Program-made: the position numbers and the translations under genes
Source of the DNA: Aliiruegeria sabulilitoris
Lineage (GTDB): Bacteria; Pseudomonadota; Alphaproteobacteria; Rhodobacterales; Rhodobacteraceae
Assembly: GCF_001558155.1 (NCBI RefSeq)
Contig: NZ_LOAS01000001.1
Location: 431,279 to 495,278 of the forward strand
Direction: 5' to 3'
Length of the DNA stretch: 64,000 nucleotides
Part shown: positions 9,158-16,842 of the stretch, in pieces
Numbering within the stretch: position 1 is the stretch's first letter
Layout: each line of letters opens with the position of its first letter
Notes under the pieces: generated by a model
The model's input: the letters and a program-made list of their open reading frames with translations, nothing else
What the model was told of the DNA's origin: nothing
Databases searched by the model: none

Positions 9158-10397
9158 ACTCGAAAAGGACGGCGGAGACGTCGTCCGAAAACTCCTTTTC
9201 CCCAGCGTATTGGTGCAGATCCCAGGTCACCGCTTCCAGAAATTCCTGGCCTTTGAGATGCCGGTTGTTGGCGAGGGTTTTACTCAAACCCTCTTCGTCG
9301 AACATCTTGCCGTCCGGGGATTCGCATTCGGTGACACCATCTGAAACGATGAATAGGCGATCTCCACAACCGAGATCGCATTCGACCCGCTCAAAGGACG
9401 CATCCGGCATGAGGCCGACCGGCATGCCCCCGGAGCCGATGGTTTCGACCGTACCATCAGCCCGCTGGATTGCCGGATAGGGATGACCGGCCTGAACCAG
9501 CATCACATGGCCGCTGACCAGGTCGACCTCGGCATAGAGCAGGGTGAAATAGGTTTCCGTCTGGATCTCATCGAGTGTGAGGTTGTTGAGACGTTCGGCG
9601 ACCTGCTCTGGGGGAAGTGCGTCGTAGATACCGAATTCGCCTTCGAATAGCGCGATATTCTGGTCTGCGCTACTGCCCGACAGGTACCCCGCGAGGCGAG
9701 CGGTCATTAGCGCCGAGGCGACGCCGTGGCCCGACACATCGATCGCGAAAAGACCCACGCGCCGGGAATCGATCGGGAAGAACCCGACAAGGTCGCCGCC
9801 GACATGGCCGCTTGGGCGCAGCAAAAGCGAGACTTCGGAATCGCCAAACCGCCGGTTTCGCTCCTTGATCAATGATTGCTGTAGCTTGCGGGCCTCGATG
9901 AGGTCACTGTCCAGCGAGTCGTAGAGTGCCTGAAGTTCCTCCAACGTGCTGCTCAGTAGGCGATTTTTGTCCACGAGTTCCTGTTCCATGCGAAGGATGC
10001 GCTCGCCGGCATTGAGGCGCGCTCGCAACTCGTCCCCGCTGACAGGTTTGGTCAGAAAATCGTCAGCCCCCGCGTCCAGCCCCTGCGCAACATCCACGGC
10101 TTCGGATTTGGACGTCAGCAGGATGAAATATCCGTAGGAATCCCGTTCCATTGCGCGAAAGGCCTGGCAGAAATCCGGGCCGTTCATCCCCGGCATCATC
10201 CAGTCGCTGATGACAAGATCCGGTGGGTTCGCGGCGCATTTTTCCAAGGCCTCGGGGCCTGAAGCAGCTTCGGTGACGTTGAAACCCCACCGGTTCAGGG
10301 AAGCGCACAGAATTCGCCGCTGCAAACGACTGTCATCGACCACAAGGACCTTCGGCCGATGTGTCTCCGGATCCTTTGAATGGCAGTGAATCTGCAT
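9129..10397 (-). CDS. response regulator fused to SpoIIE/RsbU-type PP2C serine phosphatase
   Basis: A 422-residue signalling protein. Residues 16-125 form a CheY-like receiver with the acidic pair Asp21-Asp22, phosphoacceptor Asp65 (ISDWMMPG) and Lys117 (TKP). A helical linker at about 128-180, probably coiled coil, leads to a PP2C-like domain (about 185-415) with metal-binding motifs GGDL (200-203), AIDVSGHG (218-225) and SDGVTE near the C-terminus. The domain order matches HsbR-like and RsbU-like regulators that dephosphorylate anti-sigma-factor antagonists in partner-switching systems. An Hpt protein gene starts 185 bp away in the opposite direction and is a plausible phosphodonor. No anti-sigma factor or STAS protein gene is present in the window. 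Confidence 0.88.
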   Translation of the reverse strand: MQIHCHSKDPETHRPKVLVVDDSRLQRRILCASLNRWGFNVTEAASGPEALEKCAANPPDLVISDWMMPGMNGPDFCQAFRAMERDSYGYFILLTSKSEAVDVAQGLDAGADDFLTKPVSGDELRARLNAGERILRMEQELVDKNRLLSSTLEELQALYDSLDSDLIEARKLQQSLIKERNRRFGDSEVSLLLRPSGHVGGDLVGFFPIDSRRVGLFAIDVSGHGVASALMTARLAGYLSGSSADQNIALFEGEFGIYDALPPEQVAERLNNLTLDEIQTETYFTLLYAEVDLVSGHVMLVQAGHPYPAIQRADGTVETIGSGGMPVGLMPDASFERVECDLGCGDRLFIVSDGVTECESPDGKMFDEEGLSKTLANNRHLKGQEFLEAVTWDLHQYAGEKEFSDDVSAVLFEFTGPKRNAD

Positions 10398-10468
10398 GGC
10401 AGTACTAGAGCCCGGTCGTGAATTTCAGCTTTGCGCCTCGTCTCCTGCAATTGGGTGACACAGGGCGA

Positions 10469-10483
10469 TTAACGTCCGGTGAA
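10469..10483 (+). promoter_or_regulatory. imperfect CtrA-like box in Hpt/phosphatase divergent region
   Basis: TTAA, 7 bp, TGAA. The CtrA consensus is TTAA-N7-TTAA, so the second half-site has one mismatch. It sits between the divergent receiver-phosphatase and Hpt genes. In Rhodobacteraceae several partner-switching genes belong to the CtrA regulon, which makes the position sensible, but one imperfect site in a region rich in TTAA-like words is weak evidence. Confidence 0.25.
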
Positions 10484-10582
10484 CTTTGGCAATCTACCGA
10501 AAATTGGGCGTCTAAGGCCTTTTTTAACGGTGGCGTCTTAGCCTTGGCTCGAAAAATATCGGCAATGGCCGGAGGATTCCAA

Positions 10583-10915
10583 ATGATCGACTGGAAGCGC
10601 GTTGGTGAATTGAAGCGAGAGATCGGCGCATCAGAGTTCGACGAGGTCGTCGAGCTTTTCATCGATGAAGTCGAATGCGTGTTGGCTCGTTTGAGATCGG
10701 ATCCCGATCCCACCCTGTTCGAAGAGGATTTCCACTTTCTCAAGGGATGTTCGGCGAATCTCGGCTTCGCGGACCTCGCTGGATTCTGCCTCGCAGGCGA
10801 GACGATGGCCGCTGGTGGCGAAGCGTCGAAAGTGGACCTTGCTCAGATCTTCAATTGCTACGAAAGGTCGAAAACCTTCTTCCTGGACGGCATGGAAAAG
10901 GGCATGGCCGCCTGA
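10583..10915 (+). CDS. histidine phosphotransfer (Hpt) domain protein
   Basis: A 110-residue single-domain protein starting MIDWKRVGEL. The motif HFLKGCSANLGF at 51-62 is the Hpt signature, with His51 as phosphorylated residue followed by Leu-Lys-Gly. An all-alpha fold is expected along the whole length. The start at 10583 was chosen because GGAGGA ends 6 bp upstream; an in-frame ATG at 10565 lacks such a site. Stand-alone Hpt proteins pass phosphoryl groups from hybrid kinases to receivers; the divergent receiver-phosphatase gene is the obvious candidate partner. No histidine kinase is encoded nearby, so the kinase must lie elsewhere. Confidence 0.85.
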   Translation: MIDWKRVGELKREIGASEFDEVVELFIDEVECVLARLRSDPDPTLFEEDFHFLKGCSANLGFADLAGFCLAGETMAAGGEASKVDLAQIFNCYERSKTFFLDGMEKGMAA

Positions 10916-11003
10916 GGACCGTTTGCCGGCCTTGTCCGGAGAGCTGACGCGTGGAAACGGACGCGGCCAATTCCGCCCGCTGCGGTAACATCACCCGCTT
11001 CAC

Positions 11004-12248
11004 TCAGATCACGAATTCCGACAGGGTCTCGTCGCTCGTTATGTCGTTATAGACGAACCCGGCCGCTTCGAGACGCGAGAACAGCGCGGTGAAATTCGCC
11101 GAGTGGCTCGTCTCGATCCCCAACAGGACCGAACCGAAATTCCTGGCGGATTTCTTCATGTATTCGAAGCGGGCGATGTCGTCTTCCGGTCCCAGAAGGT
11201 CCAGGAAATCGCGCAGGGCGCCCGGCCGCTGAGGCAGGCGAAGAATGATGTATTTCTTGACGCCGGAGTATCTCTGCGCGCGCTCCTTCACCTCGGGAAG
11301 TCGCTCGAAATCGAAATTCCCGCCAGACGTCACACAGACGATGCGCCGCCCACGGATCTGGTTGGCAAGATCCGGAAGTACGTCGACCGATAGCGCCCCC
11401 GCTGGTTCGAGCACGATACCCTCGATATTGAGCATTTCGAGAATGGTGGTGCAGATCCGATCCTCCGGCGCGCAGAGCACATCCGCCGGGGCGACATGGT
11501 CCAGCGCTTCAAAGGGCAGATCGCCGATTCGTGCCACTGCTGCGCCGTCAACGAAGGTGTTCACGCGGTCCAGCGTCACAGGGTGTCCGGCAGCCACCGC
11601 CGCGCTCAGGCTGGCCCCGCCGGTGGGCTCGACATAGCGCAACCCGACCAATGGCGCGCATTCAGCCAGGTAGCGCGTGACCCCAGCGGACAGACCGCCA
11701 CCTCCGACCGGCAGGATGACCATGTCGGGTGGGGCGATCTCGTCGAGGATTTCAACCATCACCGAGGCCTGCCCCTCGATGACATCGGCATCGTCAAAGG
11801 GCGCGAGAAAATGGCCGCCCTCGGTAGCGCACCATTTCTTTGCTTCCGCCAGCGTGTCGTCGAAATAGTCGCCGGTCAGGCGAATTTCGATCGAGTCGCC
11901 ACCAAAAACCCGCGTCTTCTGGATCTTCTGCTGCGGGGTGGTTACTGGCATGAACACCACGCCCCGCACGCCGAAATGGCGGCAAACGAAAGCGACGCCC
12001 TGTGCATGGTTGCCCGCGCTGGCGCAGACAAAGAGCGATTGCTCCGGCTTGTCCGCCAGCACCTTGCGCATGGCGTTGAACGCGCCGCGCAGCTTGTAGG
12101 AGCGCACCGGCGAGAGGTCTTCCCGCTTCAGAAGGATCTCGGCGCCGAACCTGTCGGACAGGTGATCGTTCCGCTGAAGCGGTGTCGGCGGAAACAGGCT
12201 GCGCATCTCGGCAGTCGCGGCGCGGGCTTTTTCGGCGAAGGAGCTCAT
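11004..12248 (-). CDS. ilvA: threonine ammonia-lyase (threonine dehydratase)
   Basis: A 414-residue PLP enzyme converting threonine to 2-oxobutanoate and ammonia, the first step towards isoleucine. The PLP lysine is Lys52 in SYKLRGAFNAM, with an asparagine loop SAGNHAQG and the glycine-rich phosphate loop PVGGGGLSAG. The C-terminal 90 residues, from about KYIILRLPQRPGALRDFLDL, form a single ACT-like regulatory domain, as in the shorter (about 410-420 residue) biosynthetic enzymes rather than the two-ACT E. coli form. Allosteric control by isoleucine and valine is therefore likely but not proven. It converges on the Hpt gene. A broken small reading frame lies immediately upstream. Confidence 0.9.
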   Translation of the reverse strand: MSSFAEKARAATAEMRSLFPPTPLQRNDHLSDRFGAEILLKREDLSPVRSYKLRGAFNAMRKVLADKPEQSLFVCASAGNHAQGVAFVCRHFGVRGVVFMPVTTPQQKIQKTRVFGGDSIEIRLTGDYFDDTLAEAKKWCATEGGHFLAPFDDADVIEGQASVMVEILDEIAPPDMVILPVGGGGLSAGVTRYLAECAPLVGLRYVEPTGGASLSAAVAAGHPVTLDRVNTFVDGAAVARIGDLPFEALDHVAPADVLCAPEDRICTTILEMLNIEGIVLEPAGALSVDVLPDLANQIRGRRIVCVTSGGNFDFERLPEVKERAQRYSGVKKYIILRLPQRPGALRDFLDLLGPEDDIARFEYMKKSARNFGSVLLGIETSHSANFTALFSRLEAAGFVYNDITSDETLSEFVI

Positions 12249-12285
12249 GCCTTCATCTGGCGCATGGCGGATGCGGACGCAAGTC

Positions 12286-12446
12286 TCAGCGCATTGGCCC
12301 CTCCACTAGAAATCCATAGAGCGTGGCCAGCAGGCTCAACGAGACCATCGTAGCAAGCCAGCGGAAGGATCTGGCGCGTCAGGCGCATTTGGCACGTTTG
12401 CGTCCAACAGGGCAGCGAATAGAGGCACGGCGATGGCTGCGAGCAT
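12286..12446 (-). pseudogene. possible frameshifted small membrane protein gene upstream of ilvA
   Basis: On the minus strand an ATG at 12446 opens a 36-codon frame ([16 protein letters not shown]...) that ends at 12336. A second frame with the hydrophobic stretch [18 protein letters not shown] ends at 12286. Adding one base at the TGG near 12343 would join them into a protein of about 53 residues with two hydrophobic segments separated by a Pro/Asp-rich loop. That pattern looks like a small two-helix membrane protein disrupted by a 1-bp deletion or a sequencing error. The second frame read alone from its ATG at 12348 is a 20-residue peptide rich in Leu and Val. No clear ribosome binding site precedes 12446. 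Confidence 0.35.
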
Positions 12447-12589
12447 TTATACTTGGCTCGCGCGGAGCGCTGGTCACAAATTGCCCAGCAACATCTTGAT
12501 TGCGTGCCTAAAAATGCGCCAAGCTAGCTGGAACGCTATTTCCGGCATAGAACTCACCCTTTACGCCGCCTCACCCACGCTGGCTTACC

Positions 12590-12618
12590 TTGCCCTGATG
12601 ACCAAAAGACGATATCGC
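12590..12618 (+). promoter_or_regulatory. candidate sigma-70 type promoter of argG
   Basis: TTGCCC (12590-12595), a 17-bp spacer and TATCGC (12613-12618). This would start transcription about 25 bp before the argG ATG. It is a partial match found by eye. The region 12447-12589 holds no other convincing signal or gene. Confidence 0.35.
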
Positions 12619-12648
12619 GCGCAGGAAAATGAGACAAAGGGATCCAGC

Positions 12649-13872
12649 ATGTCCGCCCCCAAGAAAGTGGTGCTTGCCTATTCGGGCGGCCTCGACACAT
12701 CCATCATCCTTAAGTGGTTGCAGGTGGAATACGGCTGCGAAGTCGTGACCTTTACAGCCGATCTCGGCCAGGGCGAGGAGCTTGATCCCGCGCGTAAGAA
12801 GGCCGAGTTGCTCGGCATCAAGCCGGAAAACATCTTCATCGAGGATCTGCGCGAGGAATTCGTGCGCGACTTCGTGTTCCCGATGTTCCGTGCCAATGCG
12901 CAATACGAGGGGCTCTACCTGCTTGGCACGTCCATCGCCCGCCCGCTGATTTCCAAGCGTCTGGTCGAGATCGCTGCCGAGACCGGCGCGGATGCGGTTT
13001 CCCACGGTGCGACCGGCAAGGGCAACGACCAGGTGCGGTTCGAGCTTTCGGCCTATGCGCTGAATCCCGAGATCATCGTGATTGCTCCCTGGCGGGAATG
13101 GAATCTCGGCTCGCGCACCAAGCTGCTCGAATTCGCCGAAGCCCACCAGATTCCGATCGCCAAGGACAAGCGCGGCGAGGCCCCGTTCTCGGTCGATGCC
13201 AACCTTTTGCACACCTCGTCCGAGGGCAAGGTTCTGGAAGACCCGGCCGAGGAGGCGCCAGATTACGTCTACCAACGCAGCGTCCATCCCGAGGATGCAC
13301 CGGACACGCCTGAATATATCGAGATCGAGTTCGAGAAAGGCGACGCGGTTGCCATCAATGGTGAGCGGATGAGCCCGGCGACGGTCCTGACCGCGCTCAA
13401 CGAGTATGGTGGCAAGCATGGCATCGGCCGGCTGGACCTCGTCGAGGGCCGTTTCGTCGGCATGAAATCGCGCGGCATCTACGAGACGCCGGGCGGCACG
13501 ATCCTGCTGGACGCCCATCGCGGCATCGAGTCGATCACGCTCGACCGGATGCAGATCCACCTCAAGGACGAGCTGATGCCGCGCTATGCCGAGATGATCT
13601 ATAACGGCTTCTGGTACAGCCCCGAGCGCGAGATGCTCCAGGCGGCAATCGACAAGAGCCAGGAGCATGTCACCGGCACGGTGCGGATGAAGCTCTACAA
13701 GGGGCTGGCCCGTGTCGTCGCCCGCTGGTCGGATCATTCGCTCTATTCCGAGGAGCAAGTGACCTTCGAAGAGGATATGGGCGCTTATGACCAGTCCGAT
13801 GCCCAAGGCTTCATCCAGCTTCAGGGCTTGCGGCTGCGGCTGTTGGCCCGTCGGGACAAGCGGTTCAAGTAA
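12649..13872 (+). CDS. argG: argininosuccinate synthase
   Basis: A 407-residue cytoplasmic enzyme joining citrulline and aspartate with ATP in arginine synthesis. The N-terminal P-loop-like motif is [17 protein letters not shown] (about residues 8-24), and [15 protein letters not shown] with its ATP/citrulline contacts follows near residue 120. Length matches the family. The start [14 protein letters not shown] is set by the family N-terminus and an AAAGGGA ribosome binding site; the longer open frame upstream has no family similarity. A strong intrinsic terminator follows the stop, so argG is probably monocistronic. Another arginine gene, argJ, is in the window at 31022. Confidence 0.96.
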   Translation: MSAPKKVVLAYSGGLDTSIILKWLQVEYGCEVVTFTADLGQGEELDPARKKAELLGIKPENIFIEDLREEFVRDFVFPMFRANAQYEGLYLLGTSIARPLISKRLVEIAAETGADAVSHGATGKGNDQVRFELSAYALNPEIIVIAPWREWNLGSRTKLLEFAEAHQIPIAKDKRGEAPFSVDANLLHTSSEGKVLEDPAEEAPDYVYQRSVHPEDAPDTPEYIEIEFEKGDAVAINGERMSPATVLTALNEYGGKHGIGRLDLVEGRFVGMKSRGIYETPGGTILLDAHRGIESITLDRMQIHLKDELMPRYAEMIYNGFWYSPEREMLQAAIDKSQEHVTGTVRMKLYKGLARVVARWSDHSLYSEEQVTFEEDMGAYDQSDAQGFIQLQGLRLRLLARRDKRFK

Positions 13873-13895
13873 ACCGATCCGGGACATCGAAACCG

Positions 13896-13921
13896 GGCCG
13901 TCCTTCGGGGCGGCCTTTTTC
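13896..13921 (+). terminator. Rho-independent terminator after argG
   Basis: GGCCGTCC, loop TTCG, GGGCGGCC, then TTTTT. The stem is 8 bp with one G-T pair and a stable UUCG-type tetraloop. It lies 24 bp after the argG stop. Confidence 0.9.
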
Positions 13922-13998
13922 GTTTGCCGCAACGCAGCGTCAGACTTGCCGCTTTGGGCGCGCCTTCCTACCGATTTCGACATAGAGGGAGGAAAGCC

Positions 13999-14286
13999 AT
14001 GTCACTGACAGCGATTGCCGAGACCATTCAGAAGGGTCTTTCGAAGAGCGACTTTACTGACAGCCTGAAATTCGACTGCGGCGCCGCCGGCGTGATCACG
14101 CTTGCCGACAAGCAGGTGTCTCTAGAAGACGGACCGGCGGCCTGTACGCTGAAGATGAGCGTCGAGAACCTCGAAAAGCTCGTCACCGGCAAATTGAACC
14201 CGATGACGGCGGTCATGATGGGCAAGATCAAGGTCGGCGGCGATCCGTCCGTGGCAATGAAGCTTGGCAAACTGCTGAAAGGCTGA
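13999..14286 (+). CDS. SCP2 sterol-binding domain protein
   Basis: A 95-residue protein consisting of one SCP2-like lipid-binding domain: a hydrophobic core ending in the helix MTAVMMGKIKVGGDPSVAMK, with KLxKLLKG at the C-terminus. Family members bind lipids or acyl-CoA in a hydrophobic tunnel; the bacterial stand-alone forms have no settled role. The start has a clear GGGAGGAAA ribosome binding site (13986-13994). It sits alone between the argG terminator and a convergent sulfotransferase-like gene, so it needs its own promoter or read-through from argG. Confidence 0.82.
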   Translation: MSLTAIAETIQKGLSKSDFTDSLKFDCGAAGVITLADKQVSLEDGPAACTLKMSVENLEKLVTGKLNPMTAVMMGKIKVGGDPSVAMKLGKLLKG

Positions 14287-14313
14287 TCCGAAACGCTGGT
14301 GTGGAAACCCGCC

Positions 14314-15036
14314 CTACGCAGCTTTCAAAGCACTCGCTGCCAGTCGTTCGTAATGCGGTAGGGCGGCTTCCAGAACATCGCGCAGATGTTGCGGCACTTC
14401 CGGCAGAGGCCCCTCGCGACCGGCGAACCCAGTGCTTTTCCAGACGGACTCGTACCAATGCGGCGCCCAGACTCCGTCGCAATCCTTGCCGCCGGCTGGC
14501 CAGGAGAGCATTGCTGAGTCGAATTCCAGCCCGATCTCAGCGCACAGGGCGCGCAGCATCCCTTCGGGATTGTCGCGAATGTCGTGGCTGTCCACCACGA
14601 TCGCCTTGCCATGCACCTCCGCGACATGGTCGAACAGGTCGGCCTGCTGCCAGAAGCCTATATCGTCCAGCGTCGGGTTTTCCCGCTTCAGCCCATAACT
14701 CGCGATCACCCGCGCCGGATGCCGAATGAGGAAGACATTCACCATGTTGTCCATCCAATCCGTCGGCATGTCGGCAAACATATGGTGGGTCATGTGCTTC
14801 TGGTAGAAATGCGGAGCGGCACCCGGAACGGGACCGGTGAGATAGGCCACGACCTCCGCTGGATCGGTTGGTTGCGCGGCGAGAATCTCGTCTTGCATCG
14901 GGTGGATCAGCCCAGTCGCGGCGAGGTAGGCCGCATAGAATGGCTCATCCACCGCCGCGAAATCCGCCCGGTTGGCAAAGGCATACATCATCGCCGTCGA
15001 GAGGTTCCGCGGGCCGGACCACATCGCAATCCGCAT
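14314..15036 (-). CDS. sulfotransferase-like P-loop protein
   Basis: About 240 residues. The N-terminus MRIAMWSGPRNLSTAMMYAF has the SGPRNxST loop of a subgroup of PAPS-binding sulfotransferase-fold proteins, and FLIRHPARVIASY near the middle corresponds to the 3'-phosphate-binding segment. The sequence also has many His and Trp residues (HMTHHMFADMPTDWMDN). The ATG at 15036 overlaps the stop of the aminotransferase gene by 1 bp (TGATG); a GTG at 15045 with a nearby GGGAG is an alternative start. True sulfotransferase activity is unproven for this branch. The tight coupling with a class IV aminotransferase suggests both act on one small amino compound. Confidence 0.7.
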   Translation of the reverse strand: MRIAMWSGPRNLSTAMMYAFANRADFAAVDEPFYAAYLAATGLIHPMQDEILAAQPTDPAEVVAYLTGPVPGAAPHFYQKHMTHHMFADMPTDWMDNMVNVFLIRHPARVIASYGLKRENPTLDDIGFWQQADLFDHVAEVHGKAIVVDSHDIRDNPEGMLRALCAEIGLEFDSAMLSWPAGGKDCDGVWAPHWYESVWKSTGFAGREGPLPEVPQHLRDVLEAALPHYERLAASALKAA

Positions 15037-15953
15037 CAACGACACTCCCGCGCGACGAGGTCTTTGTAGAGCCCCCGTAACCGCTCGGTCATCGGCCCCA
15101 TCTGGCCGGTGCCGATCTGCCGGCCGTCAATCTTGCCCACCGGAGTTTGTGCGCCAAAGGTACCGGTCAGAAACGCCTCGTCGGCCCCATAGGTGTCCAC
15201 CAGCGAGTAGTTGCGCTCGAAAACCGGGATGCCGTTCGCCCGGCAGATATCGATTACCTTCTGCCGGGTGATCCCGTTCATGCAGTAATCGCCCGTCGAG
15301 GTCCAAACGGCGCCCTTGCGGACGATGAAGAAGTTGCAGGCATTGGTCGTGTTCACGAAGCCGTTCACGTCCAGCATCAGCGCCTCATCCGCCCCGGCCT
15401 TCTCGGCGGCGATACAGGCCAGCACGCAGTTCAGCTTGGAATGCGAGTTGAGCTTCGGATCCTGGCTCATCGGCAGGCCACGGATATGCGGAACCGTCGC
15501 CAGCCGGATCGGCCTTGGCAGCGACGGCGTCGAATGCTCCATGATGATCGCGACGGTTGGCCCCTGCTGCGAGAGCGACGGGTGCTGGAAGGGTCGCGTT
15601 TTGACCCCCCGCGTCACCATCAGGCGCGCATGGGCGTCTGTCTGCATCCGGTTGGCCGCGCGCGTCTCCTCCAGCGCGGCTTTCACGCCCTCCCGATCCA
15701 GCCCGATCTCGAGATCCACCGCCAGCGCGGCCTCGAAAAGCCGGTCCAGATGTTCATCTAGAAACGCCCAATAGCCGTTATAGAGCCGCAACCCTTCCCA
15801 GATGCCGTCGCCCAGCATGAACCCGCTGTCATAGACCGAAACCACCGCTTCGGCCTTGGGCACGACCCGGCCATTCAACCAGATCGAAATGGTTTCGTTG
15901 CGGGCGTCCTCGGCCGCCTGGTGGGTGGAGATCTTGTCAGCACTCTGTGTCAT
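15036..15953 (-). CDS. class IV PLP aminotransferase (branched-chain / D-amino acid type)
   Basis: About 305 residues. The catalytic PLP lysine is in SHSKLNCVLACIAAEKAGADE, here broken as SHSKLNCVLA followed by CIAAEKAGAD. The N-terminal segment VYDSGFMLGDGIWEGLRLYNG and the C-terminal GITRQKVIDICRANGIPV and LTGTFGAQTPVGKIDGR are typical of fold-type IV enzymes. The family includes branched-chain aminotransferase, D-alanine aminotransferase and aminodeoxychorismate lyase; which applies cannot be read with confidence. The start was placed at the ATG at 15953 because the extra upstream codons to 16007 add no conserved sequence, though neither start has a good ribosome binding site. The downstream sulfotransferase-like gene overlaps by 1 bp. 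Confidence 0.8.
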   Translation of the reverse strand: MTQSADKISTHQAAEDARNETISIWLNGRVVPKAEAVVSVYDSGFMLGDGIWEGLRLYNGYWAFLDEHLDRLFEAALAVDLEIGLDREGVKAALEETRAANRMQTDAHARLMVTRGVKTRPFQHPSLSQQGPTVAIIMEHSTPSLPRPIRLATVPHIRGLPMSQDPKLNSHSKLNCVLACIAAEKAGADEALMLDVNGFVNTTNACNFFIVRKGAVWTSTGDYCMNGITRQKVIDICRANGIPVFERNYSLVDTYGADEAFLTGTFGAQTPVGKIDGRQIGTGQMGPMTERLRGLYKDLVARECR

Positions 15954-16087
15954 GGCGGCGACGCTAAGGGGGCGTGAGGGAAAGGGAAAGCCTGAAACCT
16001 GCGTCACCTGTGCGTGATCTCACGGCCGGTTGAATTGCAGGTGAAACGCGCCTGTGGGCACATTGCCGTCAAAGGAAAGGAAATGTC

Positions 16088-16750
16088 ATGCTAGCCATTC
16101 TGGACAACGTGAAACCGGCCCTTCTGGCGCTGTTCATCGCCATCGGGACGGTTGTGCATTGCGACGACGCCAAGGCGGCGCAAACCGAAACGGCGATCTT
16201 TGCCGGCGGGTGCTTCTGGTGCGTGGAATCCGATTTCGAGAGCGTTCCGGGCGTGATCGAAGCGGTGTCCGGGTTTACCGGAGGAACCGTGAAGAACCCG
16301 AGCTACAAACAGGTCGTGCGCGGTGGAAGCGGTCATTACGAGGCGGTGGAGATTACCTACGACCCGGCCAAGGTCAGCTACCCCCAACTCGTGGACCTGT
16401 TTTTCCGCTCGGTCGACCCGACCGATGCAGGCGGCCAGTTCTGCGATCGTGGCGAGAGCTACCGCACCGCGATCTTCGCAACGCCTGCTCAGAAATCGGC
16501 GGCAGAGGCCGGTCTGGCTTCTGCCCAGCAGGCGCTAGGCAAGAAGATTGTCACTCCCGTCCTTGCCGCGCAGGCATTCTACCCGGCCGAGGACTACCAT
16601 CAGGATTACTACAAGCAGGACGAGTTGATCCTCACCCGCTTCGGTCCCCGCTCCAAGGGAAAGGCTTACAAGCTGTATCGAGACAGCTGCGGTCGCGATG
16701 ACCGGGTCCGGCAACTCTGGGGCAACGATGCGCCTTTTGTGGGCGGTTGA
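16088..16750 (+). CDS. msrA: peptide methionine-S-sulfoxide reductase with export signal
   Basis: A 220-residue MsrA. The catalytic motif [12 protein letters not shown] starts near residue 41, with the nucleophile as the first cysteine, and [15 protein letters not shown] and [12 protein letters not shown] are also present. Resolving cysteines may be the later FCDRG and the C-terminal DSCGRDD. Unlike cytoplasmic MsrA, the first 35 residues contain a hydrophobic stretch ([14 protein letters not shown]) ending near an AKA-A signal peptidase-like site, so it probably repairs oxidised methionines in the periplasm. The AAGGAAA ribosome binding site supports the start. It is convergent with hemH. 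Confidence 0.92.
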   Translation: MLAILDNVKPALLALFIAIGTVVHCDDAKAAQTETAIFAGGCFWCVESDFESVPGVIEAVSGFTGGTVKNPSYKQVVRGGSGHYEAVEITYDPAKVSYPQLVDLFFRSVDPTDAGGQFCDRGESYRTAIFATPAQKSAAEAGLASAQQALGKKIVTPVLAAQAFYPAEDYHQDYYKQDELILTRFGPRSKGKAYKLYRDSCGRDDRVRQLWGNDAPFVGG

Positions 16751-16764
16751 TCACCGACAAATCC

Positions 16765-16787
16765 GCCGCGCGCTCGTGGCGCGCGGC
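16765..16787. other. GC-rich stem-loop between convergent msrA and hemH
   Basis: GCCGCGCGC, loop TCGTG, GCGCGCGGC: a perfect 9-bp inverted repeat in the 92-bp gap between the two convergent genes. It has no T-run on either side, so it is not a classical terminator, but its position suggests a role in ending or protecting both transcripts. Confidence 0.5.
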
Positions 16788-16842
16788 CACCCTCAACCGG
16801 ATGAGCGCATCTGTGATGCGGCGACGACGGGTGGGAGCGCCC

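Noticed and set aside
12286-12348. A leader peptide for ilvA attenuation (20 codons with many Leu and Val)
   Set aside because: The 37 bp between its stop and the ilvA ATG hold no terminator or competing hairpins, so classical attenuation is unlikely. A broken small gene explains both frames better.
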